DNA from: Candidatus Methanomethylophilaceae archaeon
GTDB lineage: Archaea > Thermoplasmatota > Thermoplasmata > Methanomassiliicoccales > Methanomethylophilaceae
Direction: 5' to 3'
NCBI GenBank assembly: GCA_017507885.1
Contig: JAFVZY010000077.1
Location: forward strand, 1 to 49,270
Length of the DNA stretch: 49,270 nucleotides
Shown here: piece after piece, positions 41,783 to 49,270 of the stretch
Position numbering within the stretch: the first letter of the stretch is position 1
Layout of the letters: each line of letters opens with the position of its first letter
Program-made: the position numbers and the translations under genes
The notes under the pieces: model-generated
What the model was told of the DNA's origin: nothing
The model's input: the letters and a program-made list of their open reading frames with translations, nothing else
Database searches by the model: none

Positions 41783-41919
41783 CTCTCGTCATCCGCGGTA
41801 CATCGAACGAAGGGCGTGGTACATGCGCCGTCCAAGGGACTTCGATTACCGTTCGGAGTAACCGTACCGGGATTCGCATTGGTGCAATGGGTGATAAATG
41901 CGATGGTGTGCAGAGCCCG

Positions 41920-42924
41920 TCACATCTCGCGGTAGCGTGACAATGCCAGCATGTTGACGTCGGGCGTCTGCGGAGGGATTCCGCATTCTGGACATATCAT
42001 GTCGTAACCGATGTCCGCATACCTTTTCGCGGAACGGATCATGTCATCGGGGGTGCCCATCATCATCCCTTTGACGGGATTGATCCCTCCGAACAGCCTG
42101 GCCCTTCCACCGACGGCCTTCAGAACCCCCTCCGGGTCCCTGTCGGTCTCCACCACCAGTCCGTCCGCTCCCAGGGATGCGAGTTTCCCGATTGTCGGGG
42201 AGGTGTCCCCGCAGCAGTGCAGGATGCCGTACGAGTCCTTCACACCCTTCAGGACCGCACCCGTGAACGGTGTGACGAAGGTCTCGAACGTGTCGGGGTG
42301 TATGAAGTCCGCATTCCCCTCGGTCACGATGCATACGCCGTCCGAGACCTCGGAGAGGCGGGATGCGTATCCGGCTATGCACGGGGTGACGGCCCTCTCC
42401 CATCTCAGGACCGCGTCCGGATCCATGATGGTGGCCATGAGGAGGTTCTCCGCCCCCAGTACGTGGGACGCGACTATCATCGGTGCGACGCACGCGGATA
42501 CGAGGAACAGGTCCTCCCCCTCCTTCCGGATCCTTTTGCAGGCGTCGAGGACCACCCTTCTCCTGCCGGTGGACGCGAACACCTCCGGTTCGGGCATCTC
42601 CGGCACATCCGGGATGTCCATGGACCTGTACGGGGAACCGGTCACCATGGCCTGCCTGTCGGCGGTACCCATGTCCACATCGCATCCGAAGCCCTCCGCC
42701 TCGACGGTCAGGCAGAACGGAACGCGTGCCATGGCGAATCCGAATCCGCGGGATGCCTGCATCGAGAGTCTCGCCATCGCGACGGGATCGGAATTCGCTT
42801 CGGGCCATGATGCCCCGCATGCCTTCATCTGGGACGTGGTGGCGGTCTGTGTGAAGACCATCGGTGGTGGAAGATCCCTGTTCTCCCCGTTCATGGCGTC
42901 GACGATCTCGTCGCGGGTGTTCAT
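41920..42924 (-). CDS. MtaA/MtbA-type methylcobamide:CoM methyltransferase family protein
   Basis: 334 residues, uroporphyrinogen-decarboxylase fold. The zinc-site residues of the MtaA/MtbA group are present: His236 and Cys238 in GILHCCGDTS, and Cys311/Cys314 in MICPECGIPP. These enzymes move a methyl group from a methylated corrinoid protein to coenzyme M, the last step before methyl-CoM reductase in methylotrophic methanogenesis. No corrinoid protein or substrate-specific methyltransferase is adjacent, so the methyl source (methanol, methylamines, methylthiols) is not shown. A TTTTATAG box at 42943-42951 lies ~22 bases upstream of the ATG. Confidence 0.85.
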   Translation of the reverse strand: MNTRDEIVDAMNGENRDLPPPMVFTQTATTSQMKACGASWPEANSDPVAMARLSMQASRGFGFAMARVPFCLTVEAEGFGCDVDMGTADRQAMVTGSPYRSMDIPDVPEMPEPEVFASTGRRRVVLDACKRIRKEGEDLFLVSACVAPMIVASHVLGAENLLMATIMDPDAVLRWERAVTPCIAGYASRLSEVSDGVCIVTEGNADFIHPDTFETFVTPFTGAVLKGVKDSYGILHCCGDTSPTIGKLASLGADGLVVETDRDPEGVLKAVGGRARLFGGINPVKGMMMGTPDDMIRSAKRYADIGYDMICPECGIPPQTPDVNMLALSRYREM

Positions 42925-43051
42925 GCGATGTCATTCCATCAGTGACTATAAAACGGTGTGTTTCGGCATGTGCCAGCATCCCCGGACGTGTTCCGCATGT
43001 TCGGTCACCCCCGGTGTGAATGTTGATATCCGTTCCTCCGCTGATGACATC

Positions 43052-43609
43052 ATGCATTCGGAAACATCTCTTGACCGTCACTTCATCCGGGCCTTGGAGG
43101 AATTGGACCGCTGTCTCGGTAAAAGGCGTTCCGCCACCGTCATATCCGGTCATCGCGTGTCGTCGTACAGGGTGGTGGCCTCGGGGGAGGATCCGCTGCA
43201 TCTAACACAGAGGGTGTTGGTCATACCCATGATGGATCTCTTGGGATACAGGGGATTGACCCCGATGAAGGTTTCCGAGGGGCGTGCACCCGGATTGGTG
43301 ATGTCCACGGTATCGATGAATACGGGGGTGTCGGAGGCGTCACGCAGGGTGATGTGCTCCATGCGCACGGACAAGGCCCGCAAGGGGATAGCGACGGACG
43401 GTTTCCGTTGGATCCTCGTGACGAGGGATGACGGGTTGCCGAGAATCAGGGCGATGGCGGACCTTCGCCCATACTATATAGAATTCCTGGATGGGGACCG
43501 GTTCCGCGAATGCGTTCCGGAGGACCGTGACGTCCTGTCCAGATTCATGTACATGTTCGGGAACCGTCCCAATGATGTTTCTCAGTGTTTTCCACAGGTG
43601 CAGACGTGA
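43052..43609 (+). CDS. Hypothetical protein
   Basis: 185 residues, not recognised. It mixes alpha and beta elements (FIRALEELDRCLGKRRSATV, RVLVIPMMDLLGYRGLTPMK, RWILVTRDDGLPRIRAMADL, RPYYIEFLDGDRFRE). There is no signal peptide or metal motif. The frame continues upstream through MtbA on the other strand, but ATG 43052 is the first plausible start. Its 3' end overlaps the convergent NifX-like gene by 28 bases. Confidence 0.5.
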   Translation: MHSETSLDRHFIRALEELDRCLGKRRSATVISGHRVSSYRVVASGEDPLHLTQRVLVIPMMDLLGYRGLTPMKVSEGRAPGLVMSTVSMNTGVSEASRRVMCSMRTDKARKGIATDGFRWILVTRDDGLPRIRAMADLRPYYIEFLDGDRFRECVPEDRDVLSRFMYMFGNRPNDVSQCFPQVQT

Positions 43610-43953
43610 TCCTCGCCGTGGTGGTTGCAGGTGGTTTCGGAACACATGTCGAGGGTCCCCTCCGCATATGCCCTGGCAACCTCGTCGGCCGACCCCGAGT
43701 TTCCGGAACAGACCCTGATTCCGGATGCCATGAGTCCGTTGCGGGCCCCTCCACCGATTCCACCGCAGATCAACACGGAGACGCCGAAGTCTCTCAGTAC
43801 GTTGATGAGTTCGCCGTGTCCACGACCCATGGTGCTCCTGACCTCCGATGATACGATCCTTCCATCCTCGATCTCGTACACTTTGAATTCGGCGGTCCTC
43901 CCGAAATGCTGGAAGACCTCCCCGTTCTCGTATGTGACAGCAATCCTGGTCAT
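43582..43953 (-). CDS. NifX/NifB-C-type dinitrogenase cofactor family protein with metal-binding tail
   Basis: 123 residues. The NifX-like domain (RIAVTYENGEVFQHFGRTAE, FKVYEIEDG, VSVLICGGIGGGARNGLMAS) binds iron-sulfur or molybdenum cofactors in the named family. The last 20 residues are rich in Cys and His (CSETTCNHHGEDHVCTCGKH), an added metal site. ATG 43953 is the start; an ATG ten codons upstream is less likely. No nitrogenase gene is near, and such proteins are common in non-fixing methanogens. It overlaps the convergent hypothetical gene. Confidence 0.85.
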   Translation of the reverse strand: MTRIAVTYENGEVFQHFGRTAEFKVYEIEDGRIVSSEVRSTMGRGHGELINVLRDFGVSVLICGGIGGGARNGLMASGIRVCSGNSGSADEVARAYAEGTLDMCSETTCNHHGEDHVCTCGKH

Positions 43954-44027
43954 GTGCCCCCGGTCGTTTGGACACCTATTCAAACTGTCGGTATCAACGA
44001 CCGATTTTAAGGGCGATTAACATGCGA

Positions 44028-44963
44028 TCAAGACGAGTTCGCCAGGATCCAATCCGCGATATCCCCGATGACGTCTTCGCCCATGTGGCGTTCCACGCCA
44101 TACTCCTTCTTCGCATCCTTTATGCTCGAATACAGTGCGGGGACGAAGGCATGGTTCAGCCCCTCGTACAGTTTGAACGTGACGTTCGGTCTCCCGTCCA
44201 GAAGTCTCTTGTACTCGGCATAATCCCTGTCGGGTTTCACCTGGAAGTCCCTGTCCCCCTGCATGATGAGGATGGGTTTGTCCGTGGAGGTCAGGTAGCG
44301 GGGTGTGGGGTGTTTCCCCATCTCCTTGAAGTAGTACAGGGTGGTGCCGTGACCCAGTCTTTTCTCCTTGGCCTCCCCGTCGGGAATCCTGTCAACGTTT
44401 CTCAGAATCTCGTTGATTTCGCCGATCTTGTTCCTGGACATGCGTTGCATGAGTCCCCCCATGCTTTCGAAGGCCTCCTCGTTCTGTTCGATCATGACCT
44501 CCTCCAGTCTGCGTGGCGTCCCTGCCATGAGGATCAGGCCCTTGTAATCGCCCCCTTCCGCATCGATGCGGGGTGCGAGCATTCCACCCATGCTGTGTCC
44601 GATGACGAATATCCCGTCCGGATCCACGCGGGGGTCCCTCCTCAGGAGTGCGGTCGCGATGAGGGCATCGTCGATGGTCTCCTCCTTGACGGTTATGGGT
44701 CCCTCGCTGAACTTCACCATGCTCTTCCCATGCGTGTAGGTCCTTTTATCGTACCTCAGGGATGCGATGCCGTGCCGTGCTAGCCCCTCCGCAAGATCCT
44801 TGAAGGGGGTGAGTTTTCCAATCCTCTCGTCCATGTTGCTGGAACCCGATCCGTGGACGAACACCACGGCCGGTACGGGTCCGGGAGAGTCGGAGGGGAG
44901 TGTCAATATGCCGTCCAGAGGGTATCCCGTACCCTGTCCCACGATTATTTTCTCGGTTATCAT
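44028..44963 (-). CDS. Alpha/beta hydrolase (serine esterase type)
   Basis: 311 residues. PAVVFVHGSGSSNMDERIGK is the oxyanion region, FVIGHSMGGMLAPRI holds the nucleophile Ser in GHSMG, the acid is in PILIMQGDRDFQV, and the catalytic His in LYEGLNHAFVPAL. The layout matches dienelactone-hydrolase-like or acyl-peptidase-like esterases; the substrate is unknown. A GGAAGAAGGGATT lies upstream of ATG 44963. It begins 22 bases after the metallo-beta-lactamase gene ends on the same strand, so they may be co-transcribed. Confidence 0.85.
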   Translation of the reverse strand: MITEKIIVGQGTGYPLDGILTLPSDSPGPVPAVVFVHGSGSSNMDERIGKLTPFKDLAEGLARHGIASLRYDKRTYTHGKSMVKFSEGPITVKEETIDDALIATALLRRDPRVDPDGIFVIGHSMGGMLAPRIDAEGGDYKGLILMAGTPRRLEEVMIEQNEEAFESMGGLMQRMSRNKIGEINEILRNVDRIPDGEAKEKRLGHGTTLYYFKEMGKHPTPRYLTSTDKPILIMQGDRDFQVKPDRDYAEYKRLLDGRPNVTFKLYEGLNHAFVPALYSSIKDAKKEYGVERHMGEDVIGDIADWILANSS

Positions 44964-44985
44964 GTGAAATCCCTTCTTCCGTGTG

Positions 44986-45819
44986 TCATGGGGACCAATG
45001 GGGGATCCATTCGTCATCGTACGAGGGTGCCTCCCCCAGGATGACGTCCTTTCCGACATCCACTGTCATGCGGTCCCGGGCCGCGACGGTCCTCACTCCT
45101 GTGGCATCCTCGACCATGGCCGCCTCGGAAGCGGCACCCCTTTTCAGGATGACCACACCGAGGTGGGTGAACAGGATCAGTTCCGGCCTGATTCTTTCCG
45201 CGAACAGTATGGCATCGTCGGTGCACATGTGGTAGTGGATCCTGTTTCCGGACGGTGTGGTGACGGGCAGTATGGCCACCCTGGTCCCTTCGTATTGGTC
45301 CGCGATGTCATCCGAGTATTCCGTGTCGCTGAGGTACGACACCTTTCCGAATTCCGTGTGGAACGTGAATCCCACGTTGGTGGGGTCGCTATGGACCGCC
45401 CTGTGGATGTCGACCCTCAGGCCGTCCACATCCAGCACGTCCCCCGGCCGGAAGACCCTCTTTCCCGCGGCAATCCTGAGGTGATACGGGGATATGCAGG
45501 GTCCGAGTCCGTCGCACCCTTCGATGACTGTGGGGGAACCGTAGACATGCCCCCGTTTGACCCATCCTCCGCGGGTCATGCCCTCGATTACGGACTCCGC
45601 ATCGGAATAGTGGTCCGGATGACAATGGGATATCATGACCGAATCCGTCTCCCCCGGGTCGCAATGTATCCTGTGCATCTGTGTCATCGCCCCCGGTCCC
45701 GGGTCCATGTGGATCCTCCCATCGTCGTGTTCGATCAGCATTCCGCCGGTGCTTCTGACCTGATACATGGTGGTGTGCCTTCCTCCACCGGTACCCAGAA
45801 AAGTGATGCGGAACGTCAT
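44986..45819 (-). CDS. Metallo-beta-lactamase fold hydrolase
   Basis: 277 residues. The zinc-binding HxHxDH appears as MISHCHPDHYSDAE (residues ~62-75). It starts with ITFLGTGGGRHTTMYQ, and later has VSYLSDTEYSD and ILFTHLGVV. This is the family of phosphodiesterase- or RNase Z-like proteins acting on phosphoesters; the exact reaction cannot be read from sequence. It diverges from the deaminase gene (84 bases) and precedes the esterase. Confidence 0.85.
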   Translation of the reverse strand: MTFRITFLGTGGGRHTTMYQVRSTGGMLIEHDDGRIHMDPGPGAMTQMHRIHCDPGETDSVMISHCHPDHYSDAESVIEGMTRGGWVKRGHVYGSPTVIEGCDGLGPCISPYHLRIAAGKRVFRPGDVLDVDGLRVDIHRAVHSDPTNVGFTFHTEFGKVSYLSDTEYSDDIADQYEGTRVAILPVTTPSGNRIHYHMCTDDAILFAERIRPELILFTHLGVVILKRGAASEAAMVEDATGVRTVAARDRMTVDVGKDVILGEAPSYDDEWIPHWSP

Positions 45820-45903
45820 GAATCCCAATCGATGCGGGTGTATTTCCAACTTTTCCATCCAATGGGGAAAACGGTTATGATGGGTCTGCGGGATTCCCGG
45901 ACC

Positions 45904-47193
45904 ATGATAACAGCAATACGCAACGCCTGGATCGTCACCCAGGATTCCGAGAGGCGCATCCTCAAAGGGGATGTGGTGATCGACGGCGAGAGGATAGTCT
46001 CCGTGGGGCCCGAATACAACGGCACCGCCGACAGGGAGATAGACGCGACTGGGGACATCGTGATGCCCGGAATGATCAACACCCATACGCATGTGGCCAT
46101 GTCCGTGATGAAGGGTGTCGTCGACGACCTCCTCTTCCCTGATTTCCTGGACAAGGTCTTCGTGATCGATTCCGACAGGACCGATGCCGATCTCGCACTG
46201 GGGACCAAACTGGGTTGCATGGAGATGATGCGTGGCGGAACGACCACCTTCATGGACCTGTATTACTCCGAGGACGTCATCGCCAGGGCCACACAGGAGG
46301 CCGGAATAAGAGGGGTCCTCTGTTGGTGCGTCCTGGACCAGGAGTGCACGACCCAGGTCGGAAACCCCCTTCAGAACTGCAAGAACTTCCATTCCAGATT
46401 CAAGAACGAGCGTAAGATCATCCCCGGGGTCGGTCTTCAGGGGGTTTACGTGTGCAATGAGGAGACCTGTGTCGGTGCCAAGGAGTTCTCCGATCAGGTG
46501 GGTGCACCCATGAACTTCCACCTTTCCGAGACCCGCGGGGAGGTCAACGACCACAAGAGGAAGACCGGCATGCGTCCCGCCGAGTGGCTCAACCACATAG
46601 GCGTCCTCGGGCCCCGCGGTGTCGCAGCCCATTCCGCATGGCTCACCATGAGGGAGGTCGGTATGATGGGTGAGGCGGGCATGTCCGTGTCCACCTGCCC
46701 CGCATCCAACATGAAACTCGCAACCGGGGGTGTCGCACCCATACCCGAGTTCATGCAGAACGGCGTCAACGTGTCCCTCGGAACAGATGGGAACACAACC
46801 AACAACACCCTCGACATGTTCGCCGAGATGAGAATCCTCGGTCTTCTCCAGAAGTCCAACAGGTGGGACGCCACCGTGACCAACGCCCAGCAGCTTCTGG
46901 ATTTCGCCACCATAAACGGTGCGAAGGCCGTGGGCATGCAGGATTCCATCGGATCCATCGAAGTCGGGAAATACGCCGACATCGTGATACTCGACGGAAA
47001 GGCACCCAACCTCAGGCCCATCCTTCCGGAGAACATGGTCGCCAACATCGTCTATTCCGGAAACAGTCTGAACGTCAAGACCGTGATGTGTCAGGGCGAC
47101 ATCGTCGTGGAGGACGGTGTGATAACGACGCTCGACACCGAGGAGGTCCTTGCGGGATCCGAGGACGCCTGGCGCTCGCTCTGCCTCAGGTGA
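45904..47193 (+). CDS. 5-methylthioadenosine/S-adenosylhomocysteine deaminase-type amidohydrolase
   Basis: 429 residues. Amidohydrolase metal ligands: PGMINTHTHVAMS (HxH, residues ~55-70), FHLSETRGE, VAAHSAWLT and SLGTDGNTTNN (catalytic Asp). The N-terminal and C-terminal strands form the usual composite beta-sandwich (ending in GKYADIVILDGKAPN). In methanogens this group (DadD) deaminates 5'-deoxyadenosine, methylthioadenosine and S-adenosylhomocysteine, feeding the salvage path in which MtnA (1-467) acts. Start ATG 45904 is chosen by the family's N-terminal strand; longer frames upstream overlap the divergent gene. Confidence 0.88.
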   Translation: MITAIRNAWIVTQDSERRILKGDVVIDGERIVSVGPEYNGTADREIDATGDIVMPGMINTHTHVAMSVMKGVVDDLLFPDFLDKVFVIDSDRTDADLALGTKLGCMEMMRGGTTTFMDLYYSEDVIARATQEAGIRGVLCWCVLDQECTTQVGNPLQNCKNFHSRFKNERKIIPGVGLQGVYVCNEETCVGAKEFSDQVGAPMNFHLSETRGEVNDHKRKTGMRPAEWLNHIGVLGPRGVAAHSAWLTMREVGMMGEAGMSVSTCPASNMKLATGGVAPIPEFMQNGVNVSLGTDGNTTNNTLDMFAEMRILGLLQKSNRWDATVTNAQQLLDFATINGAKAVGMQDSIGSIEVGKYADIVILDGKAPNLRPILPENMVANIVYSGNSLNVKTVMCQGDIVVEDGVITTLDTEEVLAGSEDAWRSLCLR

Positions 47194-47222
47194 AGCCCTT
47201 TTTCAAAACCCTTCCGGAGGGT

Positions 47223-48962
47223 TCACTCCGGGAGGTTCTTCTTTTCCTTGCCCTTCCTGTCGAGGTATCTGTATATCACGTACACCACTATCGCCGCCAA
47301 CACGAGGATCAACAGGTGTGCGGACAGCGGGAGGGGGTTGGGCACGAGCAGGATGATGACGAACACTATGATCATGGCCATGAAGCTGGTGTTCATGTCC
47401 AGGAACTTCTGATACAGGTGTCCGAACTCGTCCTCCCTTCCGTCGAGGCGGGAGATGCGTTGTGCACCGGCGATGACGATCTCATCCAGGAATTTGACGT
47501 TCTTGACTATGTATGTGGCTGGAATCAGAAGGACCACGAAGTTGACCACGAGCAGGCCGAGGTACCAGAGGAACACGTCTCCGCCGAACGCATCGCTCAG
47601 GAACCTGCCGAGCTTGGGCACGACGATGTAGAATGCGATCTCCAATATCGCCAGGACCAGGACGTTGATGTATGCGCGGGTCATGCTCTTGCGTATGGCC
47701 TTCCTCGATTTCTTGGATGTCGCATAGATGTTCATGTACAGGCTGTCCCTGGCGGCATTGACCTTGAGTATGCGCCTGTTGAGCCAATCGGGGCATTTCT
47801 CCACGGACTTGTCCCATATCCTGTCCGAATAGCGGGTGAGGAACGGCAACATGATCATGGACAGCAATGCGGCTCCGATGACGGATGTGTAGAACGATTC
47901 GTTCACGACACCGAAGTCCAAGGCTTCCTTGGCGATGATGAATGCGAACTCTCCCATCGCCACCAACCCTACGGCGGACAGGAATCCCGTGCGCCCGTCC
48001 TGATTTCCGACCCAGTATCCGAGGAACACGGTGCTGCTCTTGAGGATGGCGAAGACCAGGTAGATCGCGACGATCATTCCGATGTTGTCCACCAGGGTGT
48101 TGACGCTTATCTCCATTCCCACGGATATGAAGAACATGGCCATGAACAGGTTCTTCATGGGGTCTATGGATTCGTTGATCTCCTTGCTCTTCCTGCAGGC
48201 GGACATGATCATACCCATCAGGAATGCACCGATGGCCATGGAGAGCCCGGCGTAGGTGGAGAGCAGGGCCAATCCGAACGCCATCCCCACGGAGAGGATC
48301 ATCAGGATCTCCTCGGTGACGTTGTCGGAGACCCAGTTGATCAGTCTGGGGATGAAACGGAATCCGATGTGCATGGATGCCACCATGAACACCACGATGC
48401 TCACCACCATGACCACCAGGTCCGTGGGGTTCATGGATGAACCCGCAAGGACGGGGGTGATTATCGACAGTATGATGACCTGGCCTATGTCCTCCATGAT
48501 GGTTATGAGGACAAGGGTCTCGATGTGTTCCCTGTCGAGTTTGTTCTGCGATTTGAGCACGGCCATGACCACGGCGGTACTCGATCCCGAGATGATCGCA
48601 CCCAGGGTCAGGCACTGGATCATATTGAATCCAAGGAAGTTTCCTGCGATGAATCCGCCCAGGACCATCAACGGCAACTGTATGACCGCCACCTCTATGG
48701 CGAACATGCCCTGTTTGCGGATCTTCTTGAGATTGATCTCCAACCCTATGCAGAACATCAATAGGACCAGACCCATGTCCGACAACATGGATATGACGAT
48801 CTCCCCGGTCTCGTTCACATGGAATACGTTGGCGACGACTATTCCCGCGACGAGGTAACCGATGAGCGGGGGAAGCTTCAGTCTGTTGAAGATGATGGAA
48901 CAGAGGCCCGCCAGAAGAGCGAACAAGGCCATACTCGTAAGCATCGCTGTACCATCCATCAC
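47223..48962 (-). CDS. CPA2-family cation:proton antiporter (KefB-like)
   Basis: 579 residues with about twelve membrane segments from residue 5 to 380 (LPPLIGYLVAGIVVANVFHV, GLVLLMFCIGLEINLKKIRK, TLGAIISGSSTAVVMAVLKS). The C-terminal ~190 residues carry another two or three hydrophobic segments separated by charged stretches, and no KTN/TrkA domain is visible. CPA2 proteins exchange Na+ or K+ for protons. A TTTTTTATAAC box near 48993 gives a leaderless start. The C-terminal region is unlike typical KefB. Confidence 0.88.
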   Translation of the reverse strand: MMDGTAMLTSMALFALLAGLCSIIFNRLKLPPLIGYLVAGIVVANVFHVNETGEIVISMLSDMGLVLLMFCIGLEINLKKIRKQGMFAIEVAVIQLPLMVLGGFIAGNFLGFNMIQCLTLGAIISGSSTAVVMAVLKSQNKLDREHIETLVLITIMEDIGQVIILSIITPVLAGSSMNPTDLVVMVVSIVVFMVASMHIGFRFIPRLINWVSDNVTEEILMILSVGMAFGLALLSTYAGLSMAIGAFLMGMIMSACRKSKEINESIDPMKNLFMAMFFISVGMEISVNTLVDNIGMIVAIYLVFAILKSSTVFLGYWVGNQDGRTGFLSAVGLVAMGEFAFIIAKEALDFGVVNESFYTSVIGAALLSMIMLPFLTRYSDRIWDKSVEKCPDWLNRRILKVNAARDSLYMNIYATSKKSRKAIRKSMTRAYINVLVLAILEIAFYIVVPKLGRFLSDAFGGDVFLWYLGLLVVNFVVLLIPATYIVKNVKFLDEIVIAGAQRISRLDGREDEFGHLYQKFLDMNTSFMAMIIVFVIILLVPNPLPLSAHLLILVLAAIVVYVIYRYLDRKGKEKKNLPE

Positions 48963-49016
48963 GCATCCCTGAATCCCGTATCAGGTAAGTTATAAAAAAG
49001 ATGATTGTTGAGGGTT

Positions 49017-49270
49017 TCAATCGGAATTGGTGGTCCTTCTCCTTCTCGACGGGCGCGTTTCCAGCAATTCCACCACGGGGGTCATGGATCCCTCGAAGTC
49101 CTTCTTCAGGTCGCATTCCCACAGGTCCACCACGGTCCATCCCCCTGCGGTCAGCAACGCCCTCTTCGCGGAGTCCCTCTCCACGTTGCGTTGGAACTTC
49201 ATCTCCCAGAATTCCGAATTGTGCTTGGGGAGCGGGAGGTTGCACCGGGGGCAACGGTGCCAGAAGCACC
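49017..49270 (-). CDS. vsr: Vsr-type very-short-patch-repair endonuclease, C-terminal part
   Basis: Runs off the right edge; about 83 C-terminal residues. Reading from the edge, CFWHRCPRCNLPLPKHNSEF, then NVERDSAKRALLTAGGWTVV and DLWECDLKK match the Vsr catalytic domain (family: CFWH...P.tN..fW..K...N..RD......GW.v...WE). Vsr nicks next to T:G mismatches that arise by deamination of 5-methylcytosine, normally beside a cytosine methyltransferase gene. That partner, if present, is beyond the window. The zinc-ligand-like Cys pair (CPRC) is slightly altered. Confidence 0.8.
   Translation of the reverse strand, partial: CFWHRCPRCNLPLPKHNSEFWEMKFQRNVERDSAKRALLTAGGWTVVDLWECDLKKDFEGSMTPVVELLETRPSRRRRTTNSD

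Noticed and set aside
43582-43953. Nitrogenase cluster
   Set aside because: Only a small NifX-like protein is present; no nifHDK, nifB or related genes are nearby.

Overview
The window looks like a chromosomal segment of a methanogenic archaeon of the order Methanomassiliicoccales (Thermoplasmata), probably a gut or rumen lineage. Archaeal markers are RadA, geranylgeranylglyceryl-phosphate synthase, Trm-G10, the L18e-L13-S9-RpoN operon, and TATA-box promoters about 25 nt upstream of often leaderless starts. A zinc-type MtaA/MtbA corrinoid:coenzyme M methyltransferase points to methylotrophic methanogenesis. Every complete gene I checked ends in TGA or, rarely, TAA, and none in TAG. That fits a lineage that reads TAG as pyrrolysine. 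No database search was possible, so the taxonomy is inference.

Layout. 1-3.1 kb: partial mtnA, a winged-helix/V4R-like regulator, riboflavin-pathway reductase and RtcA. 3.1-3.8 kb: one tRNA-Gly and two tRNA-Val genes, with a possible small RNA between the valine genes. 3.8-9 kb: an aldehyde-dehydrogenase relative without its catalytic Cys, a radical-SAM-like protein without its Cys cluster, a CdhE-like/CdhD-like/ACT gene set and two small proteins. 9-10.9 kb: tRNA-Leu, a membrane AlbA_2 protein, and a gene-free 550-bp stretch with its own TATA box and seven consecutive hairpins, the best candidate here for an undescribed structured RNA. 10.9-17.4 kb: housekeeping genes (PPC protein, ABC_ATPase family, GGGP synthase, Trm-G10, RadA, YczE-like). 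17.5-23.1 kb: the lysine cluster lrp-dapA-lysC-lysA-dapL, in which dapA carries two in-frame stops.

23-31.2 kb: MscS channel and a type IV prepilin peptidase sharing a palindromic TATA box, AmrS, ThiL, a larA-hdrD-like-folP operon and a small zinc membrane protein. 31.2-35.2 kb: a ubiquitin-like/JAB-like overlapping pair, hexuloisomerase, an endonuclease IV-like barrel, the ribosomal operon and tRNA-Pro. 35.2-38.6 kb: a lower-GC accessory patch with two convergent ATPase-nuclease genes. One is frameshifted at an 11-G tract, and the other has five 34-bp tandem repeats upstream. 38.6-49.3 kb: ABC-F protein, MATE-like exporter, MtaA/MtbA-family methyltransferase, NifX-like protein, hydrolase, metallo-beta-lactamase protein, MTA/SAH deaminase, a CPA2 antiporter and a partial Vsr endonuclease.

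Themes. mtnA and the deaminase belong to methylthioadenosine salvage. dapL, lysA, lysC and dapA belong to the aminotransferase branch of diaminopimelate/lysine synthesis. LarA and the HdrD-like protein suggest 2-hydroxyacid (lactate-type) handling. A recurring oddity is enzyme relatives that have lost or changed signature residues: the aldehyde dehydrogenase, the radical SAM protein, the RadA P-loop, the ABC_ATPase P-loop and the JAB-like protein.
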